Position numbers and translations under genes: made by a program. A stretch of 64,000 nt of DNA from Stichopus chloronotus (Eukaryota > Echinodermata > Holothuroidea > Aspidochirotida > Stichopodidae): assembly GCA_021234535.1 (NCBI GenBank), contig CM037845.1:1454501-1518500 (forward strand), read 5' to 3'. Within the stretch, counting starts at the first letter, position 1, and every line of letters starts with the position of its first letter. This document shows positions 37,361-49,836 of this stretch, piece after piece. Under the pieces are notes generated by a model. The model made no database searches. It had not been told where the DNA came from and saw only the letters and a list, made by a program, of their open reading frames with translations.

Positions 37361-39911
37361 AGGTCACACAGGTACTCTCCTGTAGCAATTGACCTTTGGT
37401 AACTTTTTATAAGGTCTCTAAAATGTCAGACAATGCCAACAGGATCATGTCACGGCAAGTTTCCTCTCACAAATTACGAAGCAATTCAGGTTAGAACTGG
37501 AAATAAATTTCCTGTCGATGCCTGCAAAGGCTGAATCTCATGCATGATGAGACTTGCTAATTACCAAAAAATATGACCCTAAATAAATTAAAACATTGTT
37601 GATGGGGTTGAAATCCCCTCAAATCCCTCCTCATTCCTATATATGGGTGAGATGAAACAGTAACCATCACACACGATCATGTCATTTCATGATGCAGCAG
37701 TTTGAAATTAAAGTTATGTTTGCTAAAATAAGATCTGCTGAAAAATGCCTTCATAGGTCGAAATGTCTCCAAAAGATGAAAACAACTTTTGCTTCTCATT
37801 TTCCAGATTTTGCTGTAAATGAGCCAAGCCACCTTCTGCCTTCTTAGTATATTACCAAACATTCGCACCCTGAAATATAAGCACTATATTAAACAGAAGG
37901 ATAACAAAAAATTGAAACTAAACTACACAAGGTAAACATTTGGCTACAAATAGTAGAAAGCTTTTCTTTGAATTCTGCAACAAGAATTAAATACTGCTTA
38001 CTTTTTGCATCCCTTCTATGTACACATTTTTTTCTGTTAGTTCAACTAATGTGTCAGCATGGGTGCATTCTCTGACATCATCAAGCGTTTTATAAGAAAA
38101 AGTGAAAGTTTAGCCCTGAGAATGGTACACTGATGTGCAATTGTAAAACTCAAAAGCAGTACCTTGAACAATACTAAAGGTCTGCAGTAATGTATCGACC
38201 CTATGTACTATAACTTGAGACATACTCTCAATAATTTTAAATTTTCAACTTCACACAATTTGTACCGTAAAATAATTCACTTGAGCTTACTGAGAGAGGA
38301 TGAAATGAAAAATCAACCCGTGCAGATCAGATTGTACACATATGTAACTTGACTACTAACTCAGTACAGTAGACTTTTAGGTACCAAAATTTTACAATTT
38401 TGTTTGTGACTACCAAATATCTCTTTGAAGGGCATTTTCATCATATTTGTTTATATTTATACTCCCTTTGAGTCGATTGGATCCATCATTTTATATATGC
38501 CATTGTTGTAATCCCCATTTCTATGTATGCAATGGTTAACCAGGTGTGTCATTCTAAAGGCTTTCTTTCTGTAACGGATGCTAACATCCTGGTACTAGGT
38601 GGAAGGTTTTGTTTATCTGGGTTAATCTATCTTCCTAACAGACCCAGATAACTTTTTCATATCTGCAATAACCATTTCTGACCCACATACATTTATGGGA
38701 CAAGTTAGTAGGAAGACACTTGCCAATCTAGAACTCAATTTGATTTAAGAATTTGATAATTCATTATCACAGTAAATTGACTTTTTGTTTCAAATGACTG
38801 TGATTTCAGTTGTATTAGACTGTCGCAATGCTTGTCCACCAACTGGAACACGCTACTCAAAGAAAACACACAAAGCAAATCTCATAATTATCTAAATTTG
38901 ATATGAGTATTTGATCAAATATTATTAAGGTATTAAAATGGCTGTTGTTTTAAGTGACATTGACTTCACTTGCATATAGTAGGCTCAAATGCTGATTGTC
39001 CACTGACCGGGAGAGATCACAGAAAACAAAATATCACAATAATTATAAACAACCACTGGCATGCAAACCAAATAAGTTTTATCATTTTTATTTAAAAACA
39101 AAGCCAAAAATCTAGAACACTATCTTTCAATTTATCAAAAACATACCAAATACTGTAAACATACACTTAAGGTTGAATTTTACGACATCTTGGGAATGTT
39201 TTCCTACTCGTAAGAAATGGTTAAAAATAAGGCATCATAATTCACAACACATCCATGCATGTATGGTTCAACAACCGCTCAAAATGAAGAATGGCATCTT
39301 GCCAATAAATGAAAATCCCATGACCCCGTAACAACGACTTGCATATTTGCCAAATAAGCTGAGACAAGTTCTTGGAACAGTTGGAATAGAATTCACTGAG
39401 TCCAGCTTATTTACCATCTCTGAGAATATGAAAAGTAATTCTGCTGCTTCACTTCCATCAGAAGCAAGGAAAACAATGGAAAACTTGAAACTATATTCTG
39501 GCTAGATAGTAAATCAACATTCAAACAATATATCATCATGAAAGTTCATGTTTAGACATGAAAAACAGAACTTAACAGTTCTGTGGAGCTAAAGAGATAC
39601 AAGTTTGTTTTGCCAGGTCTACTCAAATGCATGATGTGGATCAAATATCATTTATTGGAAGCATTTTGAAAAGGTTCAGTCTATCGAAAATCAGGCCGAT
39701 GAACTCTGCTATAATCGCATGAACCTAACCCCTAACTCAAGACCTAAATCACGATTGCTGATTGGCCAAAATTGCATTCATGGCAATATTACGGTCTACT
39801 CGCAAGAATATGTTCAGGCAAAGAGTTACTTTCTTTTTAAAATACACAGGCAATAGTTTCACCTCTCTTCAGAGAGAGAGAGAGAGTGGCCCCTGGTCTC
39901 ATTCTAACATA

Positions 39912-40035
39912 GCCTACCCTAATAGACTGAAAGGTTTAAAGTGTTCAGTGAAGATGAACAGGATAGATTCAATGCCTACCCTAACAGACTGAAAGGTTTA
40001 AAGTGTTCAATGAAGATGAACAGGATAGATTCAAG
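39912..40035. repeat. Near-exact 62-bp direct duplication
   Basis: The segment 39912-39973, starting GCCTACCCTAATAGACTG, is repeated at 39974-40035 with only about two differences. A (GA)n run lies just upstream at 39871-39887. The duplication is recent. Confidence 0.85.
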
Positions 40036-42195
40036 ATGTCTCCCTCTCTCACTTTAAACATTCTCTGATTCCTCGTTTGGCCCCTTACAAAGACCAGATT
40101 GAATGGAGACACTTGAAAGGTGATTCCAACAGTGGAATGAAAATGTAGATTTAAAGTGATGGAGAAGAGGTATATGTCTACCTTTATGTCACCATAAGCA
40201 CTACCCTTAGCAGAAACTCTGGTACCAGCAATGCACACATTGAGACATAAATTAAACCTGCTGCAAATGGGTAAAGTTTCACCTTTATGACACTAGGAAG
40301 AAATCTAGTAGGGTCATGGTGATAGTCCATGGGCAACTCCTCCATCTGTGATAAATCGATAGTCTTCCAGACTTCAGGTGAGAATGTCTTGAGAAATTGC
40401 TATGACAGTATGCTAAATGAGCTGAAATGAGTCACTGGATGTCAGACGAGTCGTGACAAAGTCATCATGCTGTCTAAAAGATTTGACTTCATTCATCTTT
40501 CAGGATGGCTGTTTGCTATTGTCTCTTAGGTGCGCCAGTTTGCAAATTAGGCCTAACATCAACCAATTGCAAGGTGAATAATACCTTAAACTGACAACCA
40601 TACCATTATCTTTATTGTTTCATTGACCAGTGATCAAGCAAACCATAGACCCACACAATAAACTTGAATCAGACATTTCATTTACAAGCAGAATCACACA
40701 AAAGTAGTTTTCCAATTTCTCTTCAAAAGTCTAAATTTAAAATAACTTAATGCTAACAAATCCTCAGTATCCAGCTTTTAGGATTATCCAGCATCCAAAT
40801 GTGTGTTGTTCATTTATGATTGAAAACTAAAAAGCAATGCTCTTACTTTGAATTTCTTTTTGGTTTCTTAAAAAAAGAAATTATTTCTGTATGTTGGGAG
40901 TATGTTCTTAAGGTATTAAACAGTCCACTACTAATGTGTTTTGTATATAATGAAGTAATTGTTTTTTCTGCTTTGATATTTTCTCTACATTTGCTCCTCC
41001 TTTTTGAATACATCAGCATTGCATGGAAAAAAAAAGTCCAGTGTCAAGGAGAAATGCAAAGTCTAAAATAGTTGTGATGTAAAGTTACCTATCAGCACTG
41101 ACACAGATGATGTGGTGTAGTTTCAGTATTACTTCTTCATCTCAAAACCAATCAATTAGAGTGAAATGGTTGAGCAGATCAGCATTACAGAGTCCCTGCA
41201 TCTTCAGGAAAATGAACTGTCACAACTTTTTCCATGACCACTTTGTGAGTCTTACATGAATATTTCATCACTGAATTTGATCGAAGAATAATGACACAAT
41301 GATCGTGATATTAAGTAACTTTTTCAGCTAAAATTGGCAGTCTGTTTTAAATTCTATGACTTCTGTCATTTTCAAATAATTTAATGACTTTTCTAGGCCT
41401 GGATGGTGAAAACAAAATTCATGACTTTCCCAGACCACATGAATCCTGAAATTGCAACCAACTGGCCAGTCACATCTGTGAATAATATTGACTTATAATT
41501 ATCACATTCTTTTACCTTCAAGCAAACAGTTTTTTCTCTTCATTTAACTGATTTTCAACTTACATTAGCACGATGTTGGTGCATCACTGAGTTAATTGTT
41601 TGTATTACATATATTCTGTAAGAACAGCAACAAAAGTATTTTTTGTTCACTCACGGGGACATCCGACCAAACAAGGATATGGTGCGCCACCGCATATACA
41701 TAACATTTACATCCTCGGAAATAGATCGGCTATCTGGGAGAGTTTGAGGAGAGAGTGATAGGAATTGTTTCCTTCATCACATTCTAAGTTATCATCGATG
41801 TCTTTGTCACTTAGATGGTGAATTCCACAAACTGATAGTACAGATGACGTGAAAGGTCAATTGGAGATTTAGTCTACTGCATAAATGTTGTATTAGAATG
41901 GTTTTGAACATTCTGCTCTCAATGACATGATGACCTGACATGCTCTGTAAATTTACCAATGAAACAAGAGCTACTATTTATCTACCTCCACACACAGTCT
42001 ATATAAGCTGTGCTGCAAAAGCAAGGACATGTGACTACATAGAACTTGAATGAAAAGAACATCACGCTGTGTCAACCAGCCATGAAGGCTTAGCATGTGT
42101 AACCATGAGTCCTTTCACAATCATATCAGTCAAATAATCCGGTAACTTTCTGAGTTATAATTTGGTCCGATGCTGAAGGCTGTGCTCAACCTGTG

Positions 42196-45100
42196 TCAAC
42201 GAGGGCGCCATGAGACATTACTCAGTCCCTGGAATTGTCTCTTCAAAGCATTGCTGTCTGCCCATGCTGAATCTAAGTATGTGTTATCTTCATCCTCTGC
42301 CAGTTTCTGTGAAAATAACATACACATTTTGAAATGGAGAAACCAAAAAATATAGAATCTTTCCCTCCTAAAGCAACAAGAAATCTAATAAAGAATAACC
42401 CCAAGTCATTTTGAAAAGGTGGACGGTAACAAGCACAGCAGACTTGCTCTGTCCATGCTCGTACATCCCTCTGCATGGTCATTGGCCCTAACCTAACCCA
42501 AAAAAACTAGCAATAACAGTCTTGAGACTAGAACTGTGAGTAGAATTTTTAAGCCAAATAACAGTTTTAGCACCTACTGGCTCTTGTGGTAAATGTACGG
42601 GAACATCAAAGCTGATAACAAAAACGTTCTGGAAAATCTATTTACTGATTCACTTCAGGCTGGTTGCTATGACGATGAGTGTTAACACTACACTGCAAAA
42701 CACAATCAACTTGAATGAACAATAAACATGCATCCTAAAAAGATAATGAATGGCAACTAATACCACACCTGGAATATTCATAGTAAATGATGATATTCTT
42801 TAGATTTCCATTACTGTTTTTCCGTGACAAATTGTGAAATTTGGTACAAAATCCTTCAGAGCTTAACTTGTTCTCAAAAGATTATGAAACTGCAGTATTC
42901 ATCAGCTGATGTTGAATCATCTTGATAAGGAACTGAGTTTTATTCAGCTCTGCAAATGGTTAATAAGAGGGGAAAAAAAAAACTTGTAAGGAGCTAAAAG
43001 TCCTCATTTTGTAGCCCATCCACCCACACTTTATTTTACCTCCCCCCTCACCTAACCCCTCCTAAATAAAGGTTACAGAATCAGCTATTGACTTAGTTAT
43101 TGCAATGAACTGAGGCAGGACATTAATAGATGCAACATATGATGCAGTAAGCTATTTCAAAATGAAGAGCCCCTTGTTCCCTCGACCCTGTCAAAAAAAA
43201 AAGAAAAGTAACTAAAATCCGTAGGGGAAAATAACTTCAAAGGCTATATTTCTACAATTTAGGTTGTCTAAAAGACAACCTTACATCAGTCAATTACCTA
43301 TCATCACGACTTATCATTTATATTTTACTATTCCATGAAAGCGACAGTCCTGACCAAGTATAACACTGACCTTAAATTCTTCTTGTTTTCTGTAAGCATG
43401 CAGCATCATCTCTTTACGTTGCTCCTCGCTGAAGACAGGCTCCCGCCCCGGGGGACCAGATCCTTTCTGAAATGAGAAATAAAATCATTAATTAGAGCGA
43501 AGGGAACATCTTAAACATTGTGTCTCACTACAGACAGGCTTCTGCTCAGGGAGGCTGAACTCCTTCTGAAATGAGAAATGGAAATCATTACTGTAGTGCA
43601 AGGAACATCTCATATATTACTCCTCACTAAAGACAGGCTTCTATTCCAGTGAGGGAGTTAGGTCAACATAGTGAATATCTCTCTGGGTGTTGCTATCCAG
43701 TGATGCAATGTAACAATAATAATAACCCAATGGGGGGCACTTGTACTGTGCTATCATACAAACTGAGATTAAGCAGCATTTCTGATAAATTCTAAACTAT
43801 GTTCTGAATGTCAAAATCGTTGATCTCTCTGTTGAATACAAAAACATGAACACAGAAGTTCTTTAGAAAGTCTCAACTAAAAGTTCTCGATTGATAGATG
43901 TTCCTCATTGCGGCACCTTCTACTTACCTTTTGTAACTTCACAATAATCTTTGTTTTCTCATTCTTGCCAACAAAACTTTCAAGTTTCTTGTCCGGGTTT
44001 AGTTCCTTGCCAGAAAACCAGAGAGATGTTGTTGGCTCTTCTAATACTTGAAGACTTGCCTGAAGAATATTCGATAACATCACTTTGAAAACAACTGCTT
44101 CACAAAGAGATTATTATGATGAGATTGTTATTAAAAACATATAAACAAAATTTAGCTGTGGTAATATGACAACATGAAACAGTTTCTGTAGAAGCATCTT
44201 AACATTTCATAATTTACAACTGGGGACACAATTTTCAACTTCTTCCTTTTGTGGGGGTAATTGAGATGCCTGTAAATACCAGGATAATTAAGTAAGAATA
44301 TTGTGTTACATGAAGCTACAGTAAATATTGCCATTAATATCACAGAACTGTACACAGTTTTTAATACATCAATGTTCCTATCTTTAGTTGCATTCAATCT
44401 TTTGTATTCTCTCTCTTACATGTGTTCCTTCGAGTTCTTCCTTGCCTTCAAACTCCATTCTTATTGGATCATACGGCGGCAATCCCATGGGGTAGACAAT
44501 TGTGACTGCACCTCGCAGCTGATCCACTGCCTCCTTGACCATGGCTTGGGTTACACACCTATTAGCTTTGATTTGGTCCTGTTACAGGAGAAAAGGAAAC
44601 AAAATAAGGTGCTTTATTTCTGTTCAAACAAAGAAAAAAAAGCATTCTGATTTGAAATCGCTTTTTCAAACCTGTAAATTGACATTTGCTTTGACTCTTA
44701 ACCCTAATGACCCTTAAAAAATAATCTTCCAATGAGTAATTTCCAAAGTACATACAATGATGTATCTCTTACTGGAATTGTGAGTGATGTCATGCAGGAG
44801 AAAATAGGTTTGACTCTTAAAAGCTGCAATGGAAAAATGCAAAAATATGTTATCAGTTTCCATCCTGAAGAAAAAGGAATAAATCTATTATTAAAAACTA
44901 TTCTTCAATAGCTGATGGAGAATTGTTTCGTTACCTTTGAAATAATCTTCTTGGCTTCACTCATTGTCTTTTTAAGGACATCTTTCATCTTATCGTTTGG
45001 AGCTGATGGAAGGAGAGAATTATCTGTTCTTCAGGGTTTTCAGAAAGGTGGAAAGGTCCAGGGGTGGGGGATGAGGGAGGGGGTAATCAGACATCATGAT

Positions 45101-47709
45101 GACATGATCGTAAGTGTTTTATAACACATAACATGTAAACAATCTATGGACTCTGTGCATAAACAATATATGATTGAAGTATGATTTAACAGTAAACTTG
45201 ACATCTTCACACAAACTGACTTATTCTAAAGACTACAAAGCTAACTTTAAAATAAAAGATGAGCAGGGTCCTTTAAAAAACCACACAAAGAAAGTGGTTC
45301 TTTTCATTTGGCACTTATTCTTTCCCTTCCACTTATTGTTAAATTATCTTGCATTTCCTGCCAATCTTTATCTACAAATTTTTCTGGAATGGCTACTGTA
45401 GACATCACTTGATTACCTTATTAATAACTATCCCCTATTTTTTGTTGTGTTGACTGTGTTGGGCACATTCAATTTTTTATTTCTATGATCTAAAGCAATC
45501 TTTGTAATATGTAATACCAGACCTAATTTCCCTATTCATCAATAAGGTGGATCACTATTTGCACATGAATAAAACTACCAATGTTAACTCCACTCCGTAT
45601 TCTTACACAGAATGCATGACCTAGCACTTGAGTTAAACTGAAAACATGAAATATTAGATTTGATTTCAGTTTCCCAGATTTCATTGACTAGTTTCATCGA
45701 TTTTATGCACTGTTGACGTAAAAAGTTTTGCTTGAACGGCCACAATATCTTTTCGGGCATTAGGGTTTGCATCAGGGTTTATCTATAGCATTAATGAGAA
45801 GGAAATGAGGTCATGGTGTGTATGTTGAATGTAATGACAGACTTCAAACAGATGAAAACTTAAATACCAGATTTTTCAATGATATTAAGCATAAATAACA
45901 GTTTTCACTTAAAAACAACCACTCTCTCTCTCTCTCTCTCTCCATGTGATAATCTCGCAGTTGCAGTCAAACTGCTATGGTTCTTAGCATTCACACCTTT
46001 CAATAATCTGGACGGTTTTTTGTATTCTCTTACCTATTCCATTTCTCCTTCCTACTTCATCTTTGCATTCCACTGACCCTCCACTTGGTTTGCAGGACTC
46101 TCCATACTCATCCTTTAACTTCAGATCAACAATCTGCTCATCCGTCAATCCCTGCATATTCGGGGGCAGGCTGACCCCATGGTCACACAACTCGCTTATC
46201 TCTGGCAAAGGAGGAAATTGAGGTCAAGATTATTCATTTCTTTTGAAAACCATCTGAACTGTTCTATGAAAATTGTTGGCATGAGCAAAAACAACTACTT
46301 CATCAATGACCAAAAACTCAGTAAATTTATGATTTGTTTTCATAGCACAATGCAAAACTTCTTCGTCACACCATTAAGTAAACCTTCACCACTGTTGACC
46401 AGAAATGAACACCAAAGGTTCTTGCATTGAAAGAATATATTTAAACTGCAACTATGAACTTCATGAGTGGCTTTCGTGAGTTATCTTTTTTTGTAATATT
46501 TTAGGCATTTACTTTATATGATTTCAAATCACTTTTACCCAACAAGGATAACCATCACATCAGATATGGGGTTTGCTTACCACACTTTTGCCTCAGAAGA
46601 TCAATTGCTCAACCTCTAAAACATTTCAGATTTTGACCTATGATCAATTTTATCTTTTGCGATTTTGGTCAAAATTTCTTTTTTCCTTTTTTTTCCCTGT
46701 TTCCCAGTGTCCTTCTTACGTCAATCAAAAGTTGTTCTGCAAATATGTCTGTCTGATGTCACACATATGAGAAATAAATCTGAATTGATCCTTGTTGCTC
46801 ACATTAAACAGGCTGTCATCTACTCACTGACAGAACCCATGCCTGAAAGTACACTGACTTTCACTTCTTCAAGATAACATGTCTGCTTGCCAAGATGTTG
46901 CACATTCATGTACTGTACGCAAAGGGCAAATACCTCTGCATGGATTGTAATGGCTTTGGGCAAGGAATTGAACAGGCCAGAGTTATACAAGAAAATCATG
47001 TGGCCCTTCAATCATGCAGCCCTTATATAAACCTTCTGGATGATCAGAAATATGGAAGGAAGAAAAAAAAATCAATACAAACTATGTGTGTGTTTCACAT
47101 GTGAAGTACTTCAGAAATGTGACCACCCTTAAAGATGTACAGTATTGTTCATTTCCAAAATCCCGTGTAAGATGACACCGCATAGCTCATGAATTGCACT
47201 AGGAGACAGTAGTGTTTGGAACAGTGCAAACATGACAGTAGTACGCAATCAACAAATTTTAAGAGAACAGCAAGCAGATGCCATTTAGAGTAATGGCATC
47301 AAGTAACGTGAGTGTAAGATTTGGTTACATTGTATCAATATAATGTTCCCAATACAAAAATTCTATACTAGGGAGTGGGTGTAAAAACTTCAAAGAGCAA
47401 AGGTGTCGATGCCATGTACCTGGAAGGCTTCGTAACCTAGAAACGTAAATTTGTTCAGCAGCTGAAAAGCTGAAAAAAAAACTGAAGATTAAGAGAACCT
47501 GCCAGTTTAGACAACGTCAACCTAATGAAAACAATTCATCGGTCTAATAGACATGGAACGTATTATTCACCTGAGCATAGTCTGTCTACTTTCAGTCTGC
47601 CATTATGGATTGCAACAAGGTCTTTAATGACAGCAGAAACAATTGTGGTGACAGTTGTCTCATACAGAAAATGACTTTCATCACCTCGCTTTACAACCAG
47701 TTTAACCAT
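42196..47709 (-). CDS. CFAP298: Cilia- and flagella-associated protein 298 (C21orf59/kurly)
   Basis: Seven coding exons on the minus strand: 47571-47709, 46034-46201, 44935-45002, 44420-44578, 43928-44059, 43371-43466 and 42196-42306 (stop TGA at 42198-42196). Phases match at every join (1,1,0,0,0,0) and the total is 873 nt, or 290 residues, the length of the human protein. Diagnostic stretches are VVKRGDESHFLYE, LPPNMQGLTDEQI, DEYGESCKPSGG, VGRRNG, VYPMGLPPYDPIRMEFE, SFVGKNEKTKII and the C-terminal ALKRQF..VSWRPR. The conserved C-terminal part corresponds to the family formerly called DUF2870. In vertebrates the protein is cytosolic and ciliary and is needed for outer dynein arm assembly, ciliary motility and cilium polarity. 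The start ATG follows a strong acceptor (CTTCTCACAG, exon edge 47721), so at least one non-coding exon lies upstream. Confidence 0.95.
43526..43660 (-). pseudogene. Two decayed copies of a CFAP298 exon inside the adjacent intron
   Basis: On the minus strand the start of the exon 43371-43466, with its acceptor (CTCATTTCAG) and upstream intron, reappears about 100 bp upstream as CTCATTTCAG then AAGGAGTTCAGCC...AAGCCTGTCTGTAGTGAG (exon-like edge 43565). A third copy follows near 43620-43655 as AAGCCTGTCTTTAGTGAGGAG. The intron word GAACATCT is repeated with them. The copies keep GREPVFSEE-like coding in part but lack the rest of the exon and a donor, so they are pseudo-exons made by local tandem duplication. 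Confidence 0.75.
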
Positions 47710-47962
47710 GCTGAAAGTTACCTGTGAGAAGAGAAAGAGAGAAACAGAATCAAATTACCAAATAACTATAATAAACAAAAATTCCCACAGATTTGCTAGC
47801 ATTTTCTACATAAAATGCTACAAATTATTTTGTCTTCTCGCACAAATTAACAACAAAGAAAGAAAGTTAAACCTGGGGAGTAACTGTTTTAACTCTACCT
47901 TCTTTGCAGTCTATTACAGTCATAAAATATTGTTCTTTTTTATTGCAGTGATAAGATTATGT

Positions 47963-48097
47963 ATCTTTCATTTGTAGAGGTGTATTTTATTCATAGAGTT
48001 GTATTTCGTTTGTAGTGGTGTATTTCACTTCCACAGGTGCATCTTATTTGTAGAAGTGTATTTCACTTGTAGAGATGTATTTAATTTGAAGCGGAAT
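47963..48097. repeat. Tandem repeat, period about 22-25 bp
   Basis: About six diverged copies of TGTATTT(C/T)A(C/T)TTGTAGAGG stand in a row. They lie in the presumed first intron of CFAP298. Confidence 0.7.
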
Positions 48098-49254
48098 CTT
48101 TCAAGTCAGTCTTAGCTTGGTCATTGTGCCAAGTGGTGTATTTTTAACAAAAGGTTCGGAGGACACAACAGTGTCTTGCTATGTACGGTATCTTGATGTC
48201 TTTCTCCTTCACAAGTGTGGGACAATCCCATCATGTATCACAACAGGCAAAGTTTAATATACCTTGCATCATTGTATATCACTACAGCAACATATTGCCA
48301 AAACTTTCCCTCCTCAATGAAGTTGGAACTAAACCATAGAAGCAGATTGTTCAATGTACATTTCTATGAACTAAATTCATTGTAGTAGCCTCTTTAATCA
48401 AGCACAGAAGAACAATCTAGTCAACTTAACCAGTAATTCAATTGTAACCAGAAAGTCAAATGACTTTGTGACTCCTTGCCAATATCTCCTTTTTTCATAC
48501 ACACACAATCACAAACAAAAGCAACCCAGTGAAGAAGGGAAGGGACCATAGCAAAATGAAAAACAAAATTCAAGAATGACAACCACACTCTGTATCACTT
48601 ATGGGTTTGATGTTACCAAGTGCTAATATGAATGAGTAATGTCATTCACTCAGCGTTGATGAAAATTGTGGTCATAAAAGAGGTATTTTGCAAGTTGATG
48701 GAAAGTTCATGACACCAAATTGTGGTTACAGACCTGAGATTGTGCAAGTCAACACAAAGACAATCTGGAATAGTCTTGCCTCCCAAAGGAGTGTTCAATG
48801 TGACTAAAACAACAAAGTACTTTGTAAATCTTGACAGGGAGCTTCTGGCAACAGGGATATTTTCTGAAGGTTTAGAAAAAGTGATAAGAGCTATGTTAAG
48901 CAGTTGTTTGACATAAAAATTGGACTTATAATGTTCCACAAACTGAAAAAGAATGAGACCAAATCTATCTAGCAGGAATCTCTGCTATGAAACGTAGATC
49001 TACACTTTGGCAAATTTCAATAGGAGACAAATATACATTATTTTCCTAATACAGTGTATGAGTGATTTAACCTCTTCATATGTTTACATTCAGGACATGT
49101 AAAACTCTCAAAGTATCACATATTGGGCTTTTGCTCCTACAACAGATCTTTGGAATGATAGAACTCATTAAAATTTATTTCATGTCACATTACAGTGATG
49201 GCAATTCTCTCATTTATGACAGACATCAACAATGTTGACACTTAGAAGTTCTAC

Positions 49255-49360
49255 CTGAATTCAGTTGTGGAGATATCCTCCTTAATATGTTTTCATACTT
49301 TAAACTCCGGTGACTTCAAATGACCTTTGACCTTCATGAAAAACTATAGGGATTATGTAC
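49255..49360 (-). repeat. Reverse single copy of the DR1-bearing repeat
   Basis: It contains GATATCCTCC, TTCATACTTTAAACT and a perfect TGACCTTTGACCT at 49321-49333, the reverse complement of AGGTCAAAGGTCA, followed by CTATAGGGATT. The order matches the 7506-8360 array read backwards. Confidence 0.55.
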
Positions 49361-49685
49361 TCACAATGAACTACCAACACAATAACTTTAATGTTCAAGC
49401 ACCTTTCCCTTCCTGAGATCCTGTGTTTACAAGGTTTTCACACTATGTCTTCTATTGATGTCATTAGGTGCTATCTCTGGCTGAGTCCACTTCTGTCATT
49501 GGATAGTTTCACATCTAAAAATGACATAGTTTGTGGACAAGGTGATGTGACGTCACTCCTCGGGTTACAAGTGTTCTCGAAAAAGCGGGCAAGGGACTCG
49601 TGCTGATGAGACGTCTCGTTATAGGAGTTTTTTGTTTTAATCGAGCCATCGCACTTCTTAACAGATAAGGGAAGATAACTGGAAC

Positions 49686-49836
49686 ATCCTTGGGTAATAA
49701 AATTAAAAAGACGTCAATTTCAGAAAAGGCAAGAAATCATGAGTTATTTGGGTGAAACTTTTGAAACAATCCTTGGGTAATAAAAAGTGGTAAACTGTAG
49801 GAAAAGACAAGAAATCAAGAGTTACTTTGGCGAATC
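49686..49836. repeat. Direct duplication, period 83 bp
   Basis: ATCCTTGGGTAATAAAA occurs at 49686 and again at 49769. Each copy is followed by AAAAG(G/A)CAAGAAATCA(T/A)GAGTTA. Confidence 0.75.

Larger units (their letters stand above)
32658..42195. other. Intergenic region between two convergent genes
   Basis: The membrane-protein gene (+) ends at 32657 and CFAP298 (-) ends at 42196, so their 3' UTRs face each other here. I found no supported exon. Repeats are listed separately. A T/A-rich AATAAA signal on the minus strand (TTTATT at about 40609) could end the CFAP298 transcript, but other copies exist and the site is not decided. Confidence 0.45.
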
